The notes: generated by a model from the letters alone, not told the origin. Counted from the first letter of the stretch, positions 17,646-26,440 are shown. The stretch: DNA of 64,000 bases from Paenibacillus ihumii (GCF_001403875.1 NZ_LN884299.1:3198546-3262545); one strand, 5' to 3'. Made by a program: numbers and translations.

Positions 17646-18969
17646 ATTCCCTCACCTTCTCCGCCAGCTTTTCCTTGTCGTCTTGGGTCAAGTCAGTAAA
17701 CCGCCCATTCTTCCGGTTAAAGAACATCTGAATCATGCCAGTACCGATTTTCCGGCCCTTTGCCACAATCAACTCAATAACGCCCTTCCAAGGTGTATCC
17801 GGGTAATAATAATCATCCCGGTACAGAAAGATAATCACGTCAGCGTCAAACTCGATGTTTCCAGACTCCCGTAGGTCGGACATCATTGGGCGCTTATCAT
17901 TCCGTTCTTCGCACTTCCGTCCAACGGAACTGATCGCTACCACAGGTACATTGAAGGTTCGGGCTAACCTTTTCAATTGCTTAGACACATGATTAACTCT
18001 GTCTGCTGTTTGAGTAAAATTCTTTTCCGTCAAGATCACCTGTAGGTAGTCCACATAAATGATCAAATTTGGATGCTTCTTCTTCATTGCCTTGGTCTGG
18101 CGCCAGATGTACTCGATGGTCATGCCCGGCGTATCATCGATGTAGATTGGAAGTTGATCAAGGAGGTCGAGCGCCTTACTGTAATTGCCCCAGTCGTTTT
18201 CCGTCAGCCGGCCCTTCTGGACCTTCTTAGCGTCGATTCCGCTGATATCGCAGATATACCTCTCAGCCACATCCTTGGAGGACATTTCCGCCGAGAATAC
18301 CCCGACAGTCCAACCGGACATAGCCGCTGTCTTGGAGTCGCTAACGATATAGGCTGTTTTCCCAATGCTTGGACGGGCAGCGACTATAGTGAAATCTCCT
18401 CTTTGATGACCTCCACCCATTTCATCGAGTTCTACGCTCGCCGTTTTAGCCCCAGTGATTCCGCTACGAGAACCACGGTCCATAATCTCCTTGTGATGCC
18501 CCTCGAGCACATCTGCAACGAGCTCCCATCCGTCTGCCGTGCCTCGGCTCTGCAATTCCTGCAGCTGCTCCATCTGGTCTTTGACAAAGTTCAGATCCAC
18601 TTCGCCAGCGGAGAGGGCTTCCTGTAAGGCAGCTGCAGCTCGGCGCTGGATGCTGGCCTGCCGAATGATTTTCTGGTATTGATCAAAATTTGAAAGAGTT
18701 GGGACCGACTCTCGAAGCCGCATCAGGTAAGATATACCGCCTATTTGCTCGAGGCTGTTACCCCAATGCTTGGCCAGTACCAACGGATCGAATGGGTTCT
18801 TTACGTCCGATCGGTCAGACAAATGTTCGTATGCCCAACTTAGCGCCTTCATCACCGATCCATTCAGGCCATTCGGGTCAAAATCTTCAGCCGTGAGATA
18901 GCAGTCATCCATAAGTTCCGGCTTCTGTAACAGTGCCCCTAATACCGCCTGTTCCGCTTCAAGACTCAT
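17620..18969 (-). CDS. dnaB: Replicative DNA helicase DnaB
   Basis: 449 residues with the full DnaB layout: N-terminal helical domain starting MSLEAEQAVLGALLQKPELM, linker helix, and RecA-like ATPase with Walker A ARPSIGKTA (about residue 205), Walker B IIYVDYLQV and the DnaB C-terminal motifs DLRESGNIEFDADVI and FNRKNGRF. It unwinds the phage fork as a ring hexamer. It overlaps the loader gene by 11 nt, as in SPP1-type replication modules. Confidence 0.95.
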   Translation of the reverse strand: MSLEAEQAVLGALLQKPELMDDCYLTAEDFDPNGLNGSVMKALSWAYEHLSDRSDVKNPFDPLVLAKHWGNSLEQIGGISYLMRLRESVPTLSNFDQYQKIIRQASIQRRAAAALQEALSAGEVDLNFVKDQMEQLQELQSRGTADGWELVADVLEGHHKEIMDRGSRSGITGAKTASVELDEMGGGHQRGDFTIVAARPSIGKTAYIVSDSKTAAMSGWTVGVFSAEMSSKDVAERYICDISGIDAKKVQKGRLTENDWGNYSKALDLLDQLPIYIDDTPGMTIEYIWRQTKAMKKKHPNLIIYVDYLQVILTEKNFTQTADRVNHVSKQLKRLARTFNVPVVAISSVGRKCEERNDKRPMMSDLRESGNIEFDADVIIFLYRDDYYYPDTPWKGVIELIVAKGRKIGTGMIQMFFNRKNGRFTDLTQDDKEKLAEKVREYEQSHKRR

Positions 18970-19333
18970 GGCTGTTCACCTTCCGTTTCGCGCGCCGCTC
19001 CAGTCGCTCTCTGATGTGATCAGGCATAGGAACTGCTTTCTCGTTGTAGGCTTCCAGGGCTAGCCGTTCCTGCTGCTCTTCCTGTCTTAGCAACTCGTAA
19101 TAGGAAGGTTCTTCCGACTCGCTGGCCGGAGCCTGGACAATCTCGGAGATAGTCGGGGCAAACTTGCTTGTTTTTATATGATGAGCAAGCCGCATCTGAG
19201 CCGTTTTAAAGTCGATGTCCTGCAACATCATGTGCCAGAGTCTGGTACCAGGCTCTGTAATTTCAAAGAAGGGGTAGGCGGTCTTGATCATGGCCAGGAA
19301 GCTCGCTGTTTCCGTTTGTTTCATGAGCCGCAC
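18959..19333 (-). CDS. Helicase loader/inhibitor (SPP1 G39P-like)
   Basis: 124 residues. The start MKQTETASFLAMIKTAYPFF with later IDFKTAQMRLAHHIKTSKFAPTISEI matches the family of SPP1 G39P, which carries the helicase to the initiator and holds it inactive meanwhile. The C-terminal part (from about 75) is charged and probably disordered, as in G39P. It lies exactly between initiator and DnaB. M1 or M4 may be the start. Confidence 0.8.
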   Translation of the reverse strand: MRLMKQTETASFLAMIKTAYPFFEITEPGTRLWHMMLQDIDFKTAQMRLAHHIKTSKFAPTISEIVQAPASESEEPSYYELLRQEEQQERLALEAYNEKAVPMPDHIRERLERRAKRKVNSHES

Positions 19334-20075
19334 CCTCCTCGTAGAATTGATTTAATATCGCCATTTCTTCTTGATTGCGTTGAGCCTTTGTTTTAAAAGA
19401 TGATTTGTTTCTTTCCATATCTCTCTTGATCCAGACGCGAAGGGTTTTGTTATGATCTTTCTTGTGCTGTGAAGGCTTCTTGTTTGATTGCCATTCATCA
19501 AGGGCTTCAATTGTGTTATCTACCTTGTGCTTACCGAAATCTGCACATAGTTTTTCGTATTGCTCCAGAGTGAGAAATACAGTGTCGTGAAACTTCAATT
19601 TCTCTTTAGGAGAATTCATATATATATCTCCTTTCTTTAAGTTTTTCTTTCTTTCTATCTTGGGTGATGAATTACTCACCTCTAGGGGTGGTGTATTGAT
19701 CACCTCTAGGGGTGGTGTTTTGCTCACCCCCTTAGTTTTTTTAGGGGGTGATGAATTACTCACCTCTAGCCATTGATCAGAGTATTTATTGAATGATAGC
19801 TTTCGGGAGTTTATCCCGGTGTAAGACTCCACTTCTTTTAAAACTTTACAATCGATTAATCGAGTTAACTCGTGTTTGATAGTCCGTTCGTTCGTGTCTA
19901 GGGCATTGGCGAGAAATTTAACTGATAATGAGTGAGACTTCCGATTGAATCCGTATGTGTATCGCCAGACAATCAAGAGAATTCTCAACTGGGTTCCGTT
20001 AAACTTCCTCTTTGCCACATCTTCCAATATTTCATGTGCTACCCTTGTGAACGGATCATCCAGTTTCCCGCTCAT
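19263..20075 (-). CDS. Phage replication initiator (O-like)
   Basis: 270 residues with an N-terminal winged-helix domain beginning MSGKLDDPFTRVAHEILEDV and YTYGFNRKSHSLSVKFLANA, as in phage replication protein O. The middle holds a repeated peptide (TPPLEVINTPPLEVSNSSP) that is the translation of the iteron DNA at 19662-19769. The C-terminal helical part probably contacts the loader. The gene overlaps the loader gene by 71 nt, in a different frame. An origin inside the initiator gene is a known design, for example in lambda. Confidence 0.85.
   Translation of the reverse strand: MSGKLDDPFTRVAHEILEDVAKRKFNGTQLRILLIVWRYTYGFNRKSHSLSVKFLANALDTNERTIKHELTRLIDCKVLKEVESYTGINSRKLSFNKYSDQWLEVSNSSPPKKTKGVSKTPPLEVINTPPLEVSNSSPKIERKKNLKKGDIYMNSPKEKLKFHDTVFLTLEQYEKLCADFGKHKVDNTIEALDEWQSNKKPSQHKKDHNKTLRVWIKRDMERNKSSFKTKAQRNQEEMAILNQFYEEGAAHETNGNSELPGHDQDRLPLL
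19662..19769. repeat. Iteron cluster, candidate phage replication origin
   Basis: A 24-bp unit with core GATGAATTACTCACCTCTAG occurs at 19662-19685 and 19746-19769. Between and within these, CACCTCTAGGGGTGGTGT occurs at 19677-19694 and 19701-19718. CACCTCTAGGGGTG is itself an imperfect dyad. The cluster lies inside the initiator gene and is followed by an A/T-rich stretch (19600-19660), as in iteron origins. Confidence 0.65.
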
Positions 20076-20091
20076 TCCTCCTCACCAACGT

Positions 20092-20742
20092 TCAAGTAAA
20101 TTGCTTTGCGTGCTCCACGATACGCCCAGCCATCCGGTCGATCAATTTCTCATCTATCGTTGAGCCGCGCCAGTCGCCTAGAAGTTCCTTGACCTCCGCG
20201 TGTAGCCTTTCCTCCGGTGATTGCTCGACGGTGTAACCGTTGGCAAGGGCTTGAATGAGTTGCCCGCCGTTCTCCCGTGAGTAATTTTTAAGGGTGACCA
20301 ACCGATTCGATGGTGTTCCTCCATTAGATAAATCTCTTGCTAGATACCTCATAATGTAGTCGTTGTCGTGTCCTTCATCTCTAAAAGATTCAATAGCTTC
20401 AGCAACATCCCGGGGCAGCATGACCTTTTCACGCATCGCATTCAATTCATTTTGTATATCAACCAATGTCTGCGCATGTTTGGCCAGATCGTTGATCGCC
20501 TTATCCCGCTGTTGAGCAATTAATTGGCTATTACGCCACAAGTTCGTAAATTCGTTTTCAGGGATTTCTTCAATACTTGGCAAATAAACAAACTTGCCGG
20601 CATAATCCCGGGGCATAAAGATTTCTCGTGATTCCTCGTCATAACCAATAATTGTTCCTATATCAATTGTCACTCCACCATTTGGTACGTACAGATTCCT
20701 GTAGACCATTGGCGTCTTAACAACCGCATATTTGTAGCCCAT
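20092..20742 (-). CDS. Hypothetical early phage protein (DUF1642-like C-terminus)
   Basis: 216 residues. The N-terminal third is beta-rich (YKYAVVKTPMVYRNLYVPNGG). A coiled coil follows (about 75-110), then a segment LPRDVAEAIESFRDEGHDND with ALANGYTVEQSPEERL, a layout I associate with DUF1642-type proteins of Firmicute phages. No function is known. Confidence 0.7.
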   Translation of the reverse strand: MGYKYAVVKTPMVYRNLYVPNGGVTIDIGTIIGYDEESREIFMPRDYAGKFVYLPSIEEIPENEFTNLWRNSQLIAQQRDKAINDLAKHAQTLVDIQNELNAMREKVMLPRDVAEAIESFRDEGHDNDYIMRYLARDLSNGGTPSNRLVTLKNYSRENGGQLIQALANGYTVEQSPEERLHAEVKELLGDWRGSTIDEKLIDRMAGRIVEHAKQFT

Positions 20743-21504
20743 CTAAACCACCTCCAGAAAATAATCTCGTTTATTGATAAGTCCCTTTTCAAACAACGCC
20801 ATCCGGACCGCGTGGGAGGCGAGCTCCGGCGTATTGTTATTGCTGCTAAGATGCGTCAGATAAATCCGCTCGCCTCGGCCCTTAACCAGCTTTTGCAGCG
20901 CTGCCGCTGTCTGATCGTTGCTCAAATGTCCTCGATGTGGGTCAGATATCCGATCCTTGAGATAGTCGTCGTATGGACCATTCTGCAGCATCTCCACGTC
21001 ATGATTGGCCTCGACGATGTAGACGTTGCTGCCCTCCATCATTTCGAGCATTTCGTCGTCGATCTGCCCGGTGTCGAATACCACGCAAGCGTTATTGCCC
21101 CAGCCATCCTCAACCACATATCCAACTGGCTCATAAGCGTCGTGGTGGACCTTAAAGGGGTAGACGTGCAAATCGTCGCCAATCTCGATCCTTTCGTATT
21201 TGCTCCACGTGGTTTCAAGCACCCGGCGCAACTCCTCGTCTACGCCGGATATGCCTTTCCATTCGCCATCCGTGGCCCATACCGGGATACGGTACTTGTT
21301 GGCTAAAGTCAGACCCTTGATATGATCTCCGTGAGCATGTGTCACGAATATGCCTTGGATGTCCGTCGCCGCGTTGATGTTGTTTGCCAGCAGCCGCTTT
21401 TCCAGATCACGCTTCCACTTGCCGGCATCGATCAGGATGCCTGTTGTTTCGCTTTGAAGATGGATGCAGTTTCCGTCAGAGCCGGTTGCGATGATGCTAA
21501 CCCT
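20743..21504 (-). CDS. Metallo-beta-lactamase-fold hydrolase (YycJ-like)
   Basis: 253 residues with the zinc-binding THAHGDH motif, an N-terminal strand RVSIIATGSDGNC typical of YycJ/WalJ-type proteins, and later EANHDVEML, RGHLSNDQTA and YLTHLSSNNN supplying further metal ligands. YycJ-like proteins are 5' exonuclease-type enzymes, so DNA end processing in phage recombination is plausible beside RecT and the SbcC-like ATPase. I chose ATG 21504, 8 nt after GAGG, with an 8-nt overlap to the upstream stop. Confidence 0.88.
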   Translation of the reverse strand, partial: RVSIIATGSDGNCIHLQSETTGILIDAGKWKRDLEKRLLANNINAATDIQGIFVTHAHGDHIKGLTLANKYRIPVWATDGEWKGISGVDEELRRVLETTWSKYERIEIGDDLHVYPFKVHHDAYEPVGYVVEDGWGNNACVVFDTGQIDDEMLEMMEGSNVYIVEANHDVEMLQNGPYDDYLKDRISDPHRGHLSNDQTAAALQKLVKGRGERIYLTHLSSNNNTPELASHAVRMALFEKGLINKRDYFLEVV

Positions 21505-21961
21505 CATCGTCATCATCCTCAAACAATTCATCAAAGCACTTGCCGCAAACGCCCGATATGATTAACTCCCTATCATCTGCTGATAGATAAGGGAATGTAT
21601 GCTGTGCATGAGCTCCATCTTTGTACTGTTGCAGATCACTCCGTCTGACAGGTATTACCTGAGTCATCGCGCAAATGCTACAAGGGATATGCAACTCTTC
21701 AGTTTCAGGCACTGTTTCTTTATGATTCTCAAACATTACAGAATTGAAGTGATATCCGGGAAACTCCTGCAGGTAAACATCCGTATGCCATCCTCCGACA
21801 TCAGTACGCTCAACCGTGTAAACCTCACCTTCAACTAATCCGATCTCTCTTGCTCGTTCAGGTTCCCAGTCATGCCCATTCTTGTTCAGAAACCTGACTC
21901 TATCACCTTTCTGTGAGTAAATATTCATAGTTGGCGGCGGTTCAATAAAGTTAAAGTTCAT
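21497..21961 (-). CDS. Zinc-binding phage protein
   Basis: 154 residues. The N-terminal part (GDRVRFLNKNGHDWEPERAR) looks like a small SH3-like barrel. The C-terminal part has a zinc site made of CSIC and CGKC around the segment HTFPYLSADDRELIISGVCG, a common small domain in Firmicute phages. It overlaps both neighbours, as expected in a coupled operon. Function unknown. Confidence 0.78.
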   Translation of the reverse strand: MNFNFIEPPPTMNIYSQKGDRVRFLNKNGHDWEPERAREIGLVEGEVYTVERTDVGGWHTDVYLQEFPGYHFNSVMFENHKETVPETEELHIPCSICAMTQVIPVRRSDLQQYKDGAHAQHTFPYLSADDRELIISGVCGKCFDELFEDDDDEG

Positions 21962-22200
21962 ATGCTCCTCTCCTTCTTGATCCGTTCTTTCCAGGCCCTA
22001 TCTCCCAGGCAGCGGGCAGGAGTTACCTCGTAATATCTGCGTCCCTGCACGTAAGAGACATATAGCCCGGTGCTGCGCTCATAGTACATGCCGTTCAGGA
22101 CTGGCTCCCCGGCCGGAGCCGGAGGCGGCTTGTCATTACTACTGCCTCCGAATAAGTCCAACTCCAATTGCACGGGCACCTGGTTAGATTGGGAGTTCAT
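21958..22200 (-). CDS. Hypothetical 80-residue protein
   Basis: The N-terminal QVPVQLELDLFGG contains a QxxLxLF peptide that could bind the sliding clamp, followed by a proline linker and a short compact domain (GMYYERSTGLYVSYVQGRRY). It overlaps RecT by 17 nt and the zinc protein by 4 nt. Family not recognised; clamp binding is inference. Confidence 0.65.
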   Translation of the reverse strand: MNSQSNQVPVQLELDLFGGSSNDKPPPAPAGEPVLNGMYYERSTGLYVSYVQGRRYYEVTPARCLGDRAWKERIKKERSI

Positions 22201-23119
22201 CTTGCTCCGCCTGCTTCTCGGCTATGTGCAAATCCAAAACCTGCAGGTAAGCCTTAATCTCGTTTACGGTAGGGACTTTGCCATTGAACTTGAAATGTTT
22301 GTCCATGTGCTCGTCTCGCTTAGCTTTATTGGTTAGACCAAGCTGGGCTTGCTTTTGCATAATCTCTGCTCGCAGTCTCTCCATCTCCAATGAATCGTCT
22401 GCCGGCGGTGGCGTCTGCTTTGGTTCCTCTGCTGGTGGCGGTGTCGTGGCTGCAGTTGATGAGTTAGCTTCCGCGGTAATGTCCCGACGTTCCGGTTCGT
22501 ATTCAAGTGCAGACGCACCCGACCCAGGAATTTCTTCCTCGCTTATATCAATTCCGAACTGCCCTTTCAAAGCCCGCTTTGCCACATGCTTCTTGAACAT
22601 GTCAGCCGTGTATTTTGTCCACATCGTTTTTTGATTCGTAATCTGGCTATTTAAGAAGTGTTCAACTTCGCTCCAGTCCATCAGCACGGTGAATGGAGGA
22701 TAGCCATTTCGATACGCAATTGCATATGCACCAATAACTTTTCCGCGTGGAAATCCAATTTCGTGTTCGACAATGACCCATTCATCCTCACGCTTCCCTG
22801 TTTTCTCGTTGTAAACAGTGGATTTTCTGGCCTTGAACGTGTCGTTATCGCACACAACTTGGGCGTCATACCCTCTGTAACCATCGTGCTGTTTTGCTAG
22901 GTACGCAATTCCCTCGATACCAATTTGTAAAGACATTTTTCCTTGATAGACAATGGCGTAAATATGGTTAAGGAATGGATTAAGACCTGATGCATGTGCC
23001 GTCCGCAAGAACAATTGAAACTGGGAGTCTGTTGTTCCTGCAGCGAGTGTATGCTTCATTGTTTCGATATCTTCAATACTCCAATTCCCGACAGTAGCTA
23101 GTTGTTTTGAAGATGCCAT
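22184..23119 (-). CDS. RecT/Bet-family single-strand annealing protein
   Basis: 311 residues; residues 1-200 are the annealing core, with FLRTAHASGLNPFLNHIYAI, MSLQIGIEGIAYLAKQHDGY and KKHVAKRALKGQFG, typical of phage Bet/RecT. The remainder is a proline/alanine linker and a helical end finishing EQDELPI, an SSB-like acidic tip. It anneals single strands during phage recombination and replication. Partner nuclease candidates nearby are the MBL-fold protein and the SbcC-like ATPase. Confidence 0.93.
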   Translation of the reverse strand: MASSKQLATVGNWSIEDIETMKHTLAAGTTDSQFQLFLRTAHASGLNPFLNHIYAIVYQGKMSLQIGIEGIAYLAKQHDGYRGYDAQVVCDNDTFKARKSTVYNEKTGKREDEWVIVEHEIGFPRGKVIGAYAIAYRNGYPPFTVLMDWSEVEHFLNSQITNQKTMWTKYTADMFKKHVAKRALKGQFGIDISEEEIPGSGASALEYEPERRDITAEANSSTAATTPPPAEEPKQTPPPADDSLEMERLRAEIMQKQAQLGLTNKAKRDEHMDKHFKFNGKVPTVNEIKAYLQVLDLHIAEKQAEQDELPI

Positions 23120-23133
23120 ATGATGAATGCCTC

Positions 23134-23283
23134 CTATAAGAAAATGATTTTAGTCGTGCCTATATATCGATGTACTAGATAAAGCCGATCGGGCTCAGCC
23201 CGCTGAACTAGCCAGTCACCCGGCGTTCCGACATTGGCGGCAATGATCTTTTTCTGTGCTAGAGTTGGGCGCTTACCTCTCAT
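23134..23283 (-). CDS. Short phage protein of the GKRPT type (DUF6906-like)
   Basis: 49 residues from ATG 23283 to TAG 23136, behind GGGGGTGAG. The order MRGKRPTLAQKKIIAANV, GDWLV, and LYLVHRYIGTTKII at the end matches a common family of very short Bacillales phage proteins (I associate it with DUF6906). Basic and compact; function unknown. Confidence 0.72.
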   Translation of the reverse strand: MRGKRPTLAQKKIIAANVGTPGDWLVQRAEPDRLYLVHRYIGTTKIIFL

Positions 23284-23288
23284 TCCGC

Positions 23289-23561
23289 TCACCCCCGAGC
23301 GTAAAACTTTTGGAATGGCTTTCCTGTATCCTTCGCAAGCTGTTTGCGTTCTCGACGTGAGAGAATGCGACCGAACTCCTTTGCGATTGCCGTTGCAATA
23401 GCCGACGGGCCGATGCTGCCGCGTTCATATGCCTTCTTGTCAGAAGCCGGGCGTTTGAAACTGCGACGAGATTTGAAAACGGCATAATCATGGGCGGCGC
23501 CTGCTTGCATTGCGGCTTTTAGAGCATCTTTTTTATTGGAAAAACGATTAGTATTTTTCAT
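23289..23561 (-). CDS. Small basic hypothetical protein
   Basis: 90 residues, strongly basic, starting MKNTNRFSNKKDALKAAMQA. No motif is recognised beyond likely helices and arginine clusters (ILSRRERKQLAK) that could bind nucleic acid. Located between two recombination genes. Confidence 0.65.
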   Translation of the reverse strand: MKNTNRFSNKKDALKAAMQAGAAHDYAVFKSRRSFKRPASDKKAYERGSIGPSAIATAIAKEFGRILSRRERKQLAKDTGKPFQKFYARG

Positions 23562-23592
23562 AGATAAGTCCTCCTAGAGATAGTTTTATAGG

Positions 23593-25176
23593 TTAGGCAG
23601 CGGTAATGTCTTCCGTTTCGATTTTGAATTCTTGACCTTTGATTGCTCGGGCCGTGATCAGCTGGCCGTAGACTGCGATCTCGCCCGTATACTCGCCGAT
23701 ACCGTCAATAAAAGTAGGAACGATAAGTTCGGATTGCTTGAACAGTACCTCAGTGAGCTCCAGACCCGCAGCGATCTTCTCGCCTGTGGACAGTGCAGCA
23801 TAGTCCTTACCGTCCATTTGGATGCTGAAATCCGGCTCGTATTCACCAGTGGTCTTCACGTATTTAAAGAGTCGGATTTTGAGTCTAGTGAATAGCGACT
23901 GGACTTTTTCAGCCTGCAGTTCGGCTTCCTTCGCGCGGTATGCCTTGATTGCGTCCAGAATGAAGATAGACTCTTTGAGTGCAGCGAGCGTGTCGTCCTC
24001 AGCCTTCTTGGCTGCCTCGACATCCGCCTGCAGTCGTGCCCGGACCTCCTGAGCTTTGATCGAATCCTCTAATGCATCCCGCTTCCGTTCAAGCTCACGC
24101 ATTTCGTTCCAGAGGTCTGAGACGTCGACCTCCTCCACGCCAGCCAGCTCGGCCTCTAACTCCTTACGCTTGGCTACGGCCTTAGAGTGCTCGGCATGAA
24201 GCTCATGTTTCCGCTTTTCCTTGCTGTCGGTTGCAGCTTTACGCGCTGCGTCGTCAAATGGCCGCTGGCAGGTCGGGCAGGCGTCTTCGATTGGCTCGGA
24301 GTAAACCTTCATGTACCGATCTTTGGCAGCTTCAACGGCCATGCGAGCCGCAGCGAGTTTACCCATAACAGATGAGCGTTCTTGATTGGTTTGCTGGGCC
24401 GCTTCAATCTGCTCGTTGATCTTCTTGATTTGTTCCAGCAGCGTGGCAGATTCAGCTTTGACAGCCTCAATATCCTCTGGCGCATCCGGCAGGCGGTCAT
24501 ACTGTTCCCGCAGCGTCTTGGTTCGACTTTGAGCGGCGATGTGCTGCTTCTCCAGCTTCGCTTTCTGGCCCCCGGTCCCGCCGTGAATCTTCTGGAGATC
24601 GTCCAGGGAATGCTTTTTCGTCAGCTCGTCGAGCTTGGCGGCAGCAGGGTTGTGGACGATATCCTTTACCTTCTGTTCAGGATTAGTCCGGCTCATTTCT
24701 GCGAGTACATCGGATTTAGCTGGAGGTAAAGCGTGCTTCATTACCTGCTCCCGCTGCTTAGTCCAGTGTTGGGTGAAGAAGAACCCGGGATTATATAAGG
24801 AAAGGAATTCTTCTTTGCTAAAGAGCTCGGCCACTGCCGCTTCATATTCCTTGGCCTTTGCAGGCACATAACTGATGCAAAATTCATTGACCCCGTTTTC
24901 GTTAATTTCTCGGGTGAAGGTCATTTCCTCGCCATCGACCGATAATCTAAGTGACGCATATACCCGATCAAACTCGTATGTTGTAGGCGATGGGTTGAAT
25001 CTATTTCCAAATAAATCAGTACCGAAGAATATCCAAGCCGGGGCTTCCCCGAATGTCGTCTTGCCTTCTCCGTTCCGGCCGGACAGTTTGGTGATATCTC
25101 CATATTTTTCATCCAGCTTTCGTATCCCGGCGAAGTTCTTCAACTCCAATTGGATGAACCGAATTTGCTTAGCCAT
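23593..25176 (-). CDS. SbcC/Rad50-like ATPase
   Basis: 527 residues with the SMC-type plan: N-terminal Walker A GRNGEGKTTF (about 33), a long coiled coil (about 160-425) broken by a zinc hook CPTC (about 286), and a C-terminal ABC signature LSTGEKIAAG followed by VPTFIDGIGEY as Walker B. The Walker B aspartate is not followed directly by the usual glutamate; E may come from GEY. The protein is shorter than bacterial SbcC. It would work with a nuclease in end processing; no SbcD is adjacent. Confidence 0.9.
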   Translation of the reverse strand: MAKQIRFIQLELKNFAGIRKLDEKYGDITKLSGRNGEGKTTFGEAPAWIFFGTDLFGNRFNPSPTTYEFDRVYASLRLSVDGEEMTFTREINENGVNEFCISYVPAKAKEYEAAVAELFSKEEFLSLYNPGFFFTQHWTKQREQVMKHALPPAKSDVLAEMSRTNPEQKVKDIVHNPAAAKLDELTKKHSLDDLQKIHGGTGGQKAKLEKQHIAAQSRTKTLREQYDRLPDAPEDIEAVKAESATLLEQIKKINEQIEAAQQTNQERSSVMGKLAAARMAVEAAKDRYMKVYSEPIEDACPTCQRPFDDAARKAATDSKEKRKHELHAEHSKAVAKRKELEAELAGVEEVDVSDLWNEMRELERKRDALEDSIKAQEVRARLQADVEAAKKAEDDTLAALKESIFILDAIKAYRAKEAELQAEKVQSLFTRLKIRLFKYVKTTGEYEPDFSIQMDGKDYAALSTGEKIAAGLELTEVLFKQSELIVPTFIDGIGEYTGEIAVYGQLITARAIKGQEFKIETEDITAA

Positions 25177-25220
25177 TCACGATCCTCGCTTTCCGTGGTA
25201 TTATTGGGTTGGATTATTTT

Positions 25221-25439
25221 TTATTGACCGCTCTCTTGGGCGGCTTTTTTTCTGACTACAACAGCGCCGTACTTAGCTTCGATCAGTTCAAGCTCCGCTA
25301 TCAGGTGTGCTCTGATTTCTGGATTTGTTTCGGTCTGTAACCAGTCCAAAACATACAGGTAATTGTTTAGATCGATACGAATTACAGCCGGCAGATTGTT
25401 ATAGATTTGCTTGATTAGTGCGGCAGGAAATTGGGACAT
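25221..25439 (-). CDS. Hypothetical 72-residue protein
   Basis: Mostly helical; begins MSQFPAALIKQIYNNLPAVI and ends with a basic stretch VVVRKKAAQESGQ. It is followed by an A/T-rich gap to the ATPase gene. Not recognised. Confidence 0.6.
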   Translation of the reverse strand: MSQFPAALIKQIYNNLPAVIRIDLNNYLYVLDWLQTETNPEIRAHLIAELELIEAKYGAVVVRKKAAQESGQ

Positions 25440-25449
25440 CGGCAGCCTC

Positions 25450-25707
25450 CTACAGTTCGTCGAGCTCTTGCTCGAGCAGTTTGATTTCTTCTTCGACTTG
25501 ATTCAAGACGGCTACTTTGGCGTTGGCTGCGAGGCGTCTGAAATCGTAACTATGAATCCGAACAGATCCACGGCCGTCCCCGTTTATTTCAATAGTGCAT
25601 TTACCTTCGCTGCGCTTAATAAAGTCTTTAAGCACTCCGATCTTTTTTACGATTTCCCGGGCTTTATCGACCCTTTCGCCCAGGTACTGCAATGTTTTTT
25701 CGTCCAT
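25450..25707 (-). CDS. Hypothetical coiled-coil protein
   Basis: 85 residues from ATG 25707 (GAGGGAAAAGC before it; an in-frame upstream ATG has no ribosome site). Two helices enclose a short beta unit (KCTIEINGDGRGSVRIHSYD), and the C-terminus is a heptad-rich, acidic helix (EEEIKLLEQELDEL). Not recognised. Confidence 0.65.
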   Translation of the reverse strand: MDEKTLQYLGERVDKAREIVKKIGVLKDFIKRSEGKCTIEINGDGRGSVRIHSYDFRRLAANAKVAVLNQVEEEIKLLEQELDEL

Positions 25708-25764
25708 GCTTTTCCCTCGTTTCGTTGATTTTTGGGCTAAAAACCCCGTTTTTGGCAAAAAAAA

Positions 25765-26313
25765 TTATAGCCTCCCTGTTTTGGAGCTCGCTTCTTTAGA
25801 AAAAGGCATATACTTTGCTCGCGCTTCTTTGGCCGCTTGATCAGCTTCGCCAACTGTGTCATAGCGGCCGATGTGGATTGATTTCCCTTGAACCACTACT
25901 GATACGCTCCATTTTCCATACCGTTTATCCCAGCTAACTCCCCTTGCGCCCGAAGTGTTGTTTCTTTGATTCCTTGCTCTGTTTTGTTGATTGCCTGATC
26001 TAGTAACAATCCTTAGATTTCTATCAGTGTTATCCAATGTATTGTTGTTGAAGTGATCCACCTGCATATTTTTCGGGCACTTGGTAATCCATCTGTGAAG
26101 ATACATGGTCGATATCCTTCCATCCGAAAGTTTGATCCTGCCAGCGCAATAGAAGCTTTTTGTAATAGGGCTCCAGTTTGCATACCAAGTTCCTTCGTAT
26201 GATTGAGCCAGAGGAAGCTTGGTAGTGCTGATCAATGTTTCCATTCGGCCATATCGAGGGCTATTAAGAACGATGGCAGTTACTTCGCCGCGAACCCAGT
26301 ACATGTTCTTCAT
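25765..26313 (-). CDS. HNH homing-type endonuclease with AP2 domain
   Basis: 182 residues from ATG 26313, 7 nt past GGAGG. The HNH core is LHRWITKCPKNMQVDHFNNN with NLRIVTRSGNQQNRARNQRN, and the C-terminal AP2-like DNA-binding unit is GVSWDKRYGKWSVSVVVQGK. Such free-standing genes are mobile and cleave sites lacking the gene. It stands between small phage genes without an intron being obvious, so it is probably a recent guest in the early operon. Confidence 0.9.
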   Translation of the reverse strand: MKNMYWVRGEVTAIVLNSPRYGRMETLISTTKLPLAQSYEGTWYANWSPITKSFYCAGRIKLSDGRISTMYLHRWITKCPKNMQVDHFNNNTLDNTDRNLRIVTRSGNQQNRARNQRNNTSGARGVSWDKRYGKWSVSVVVQGKSIHIGRYDTVGEADQAAKEARAKYMPFSKEASSKTGRL

Positions 26314-26329
26314 ATTCCTTACCTCCTTC

Positions 26330-26440
26330 CTATTCGCAATCCTCACACTTCCGCGGATACCCCGGCTCCTCGCCGTCGATCAGTAGCCCGCAGCATTCAC
26401 AGAGCAGACCGTCCAGCACCATTTCAGCAGCTTCTCCCAT
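26330..26440 (-). CDS. Small zinc-finger protein (36 residues)
   Basis: Starts at ATG 26440 after GGAGGTGAGG. The sequence MGEAAEMVLDGLLCECCGLLIDGE followed by GYPRKCEDCE has two CxxC pairs, a zinc knuckle seen in many Firmicute phages. The longer in-frame reading from 26569 has no ribosome site and overlaps the next gene. Confidence 0.68.
   Translation of the reverse strand: MGEAAEMVLDGLLCECCGLLIDGEEPGYPRKCEDCE

Noticed and set aside
25180..25260. CCGC-GCGG stem with a T-run after the SbcC-like gene start region, as a terminator
   Set aside because: The T-run lies on the plus strand, where no gene ends, and the short stem lies inside the coding end of the gene at 25221.
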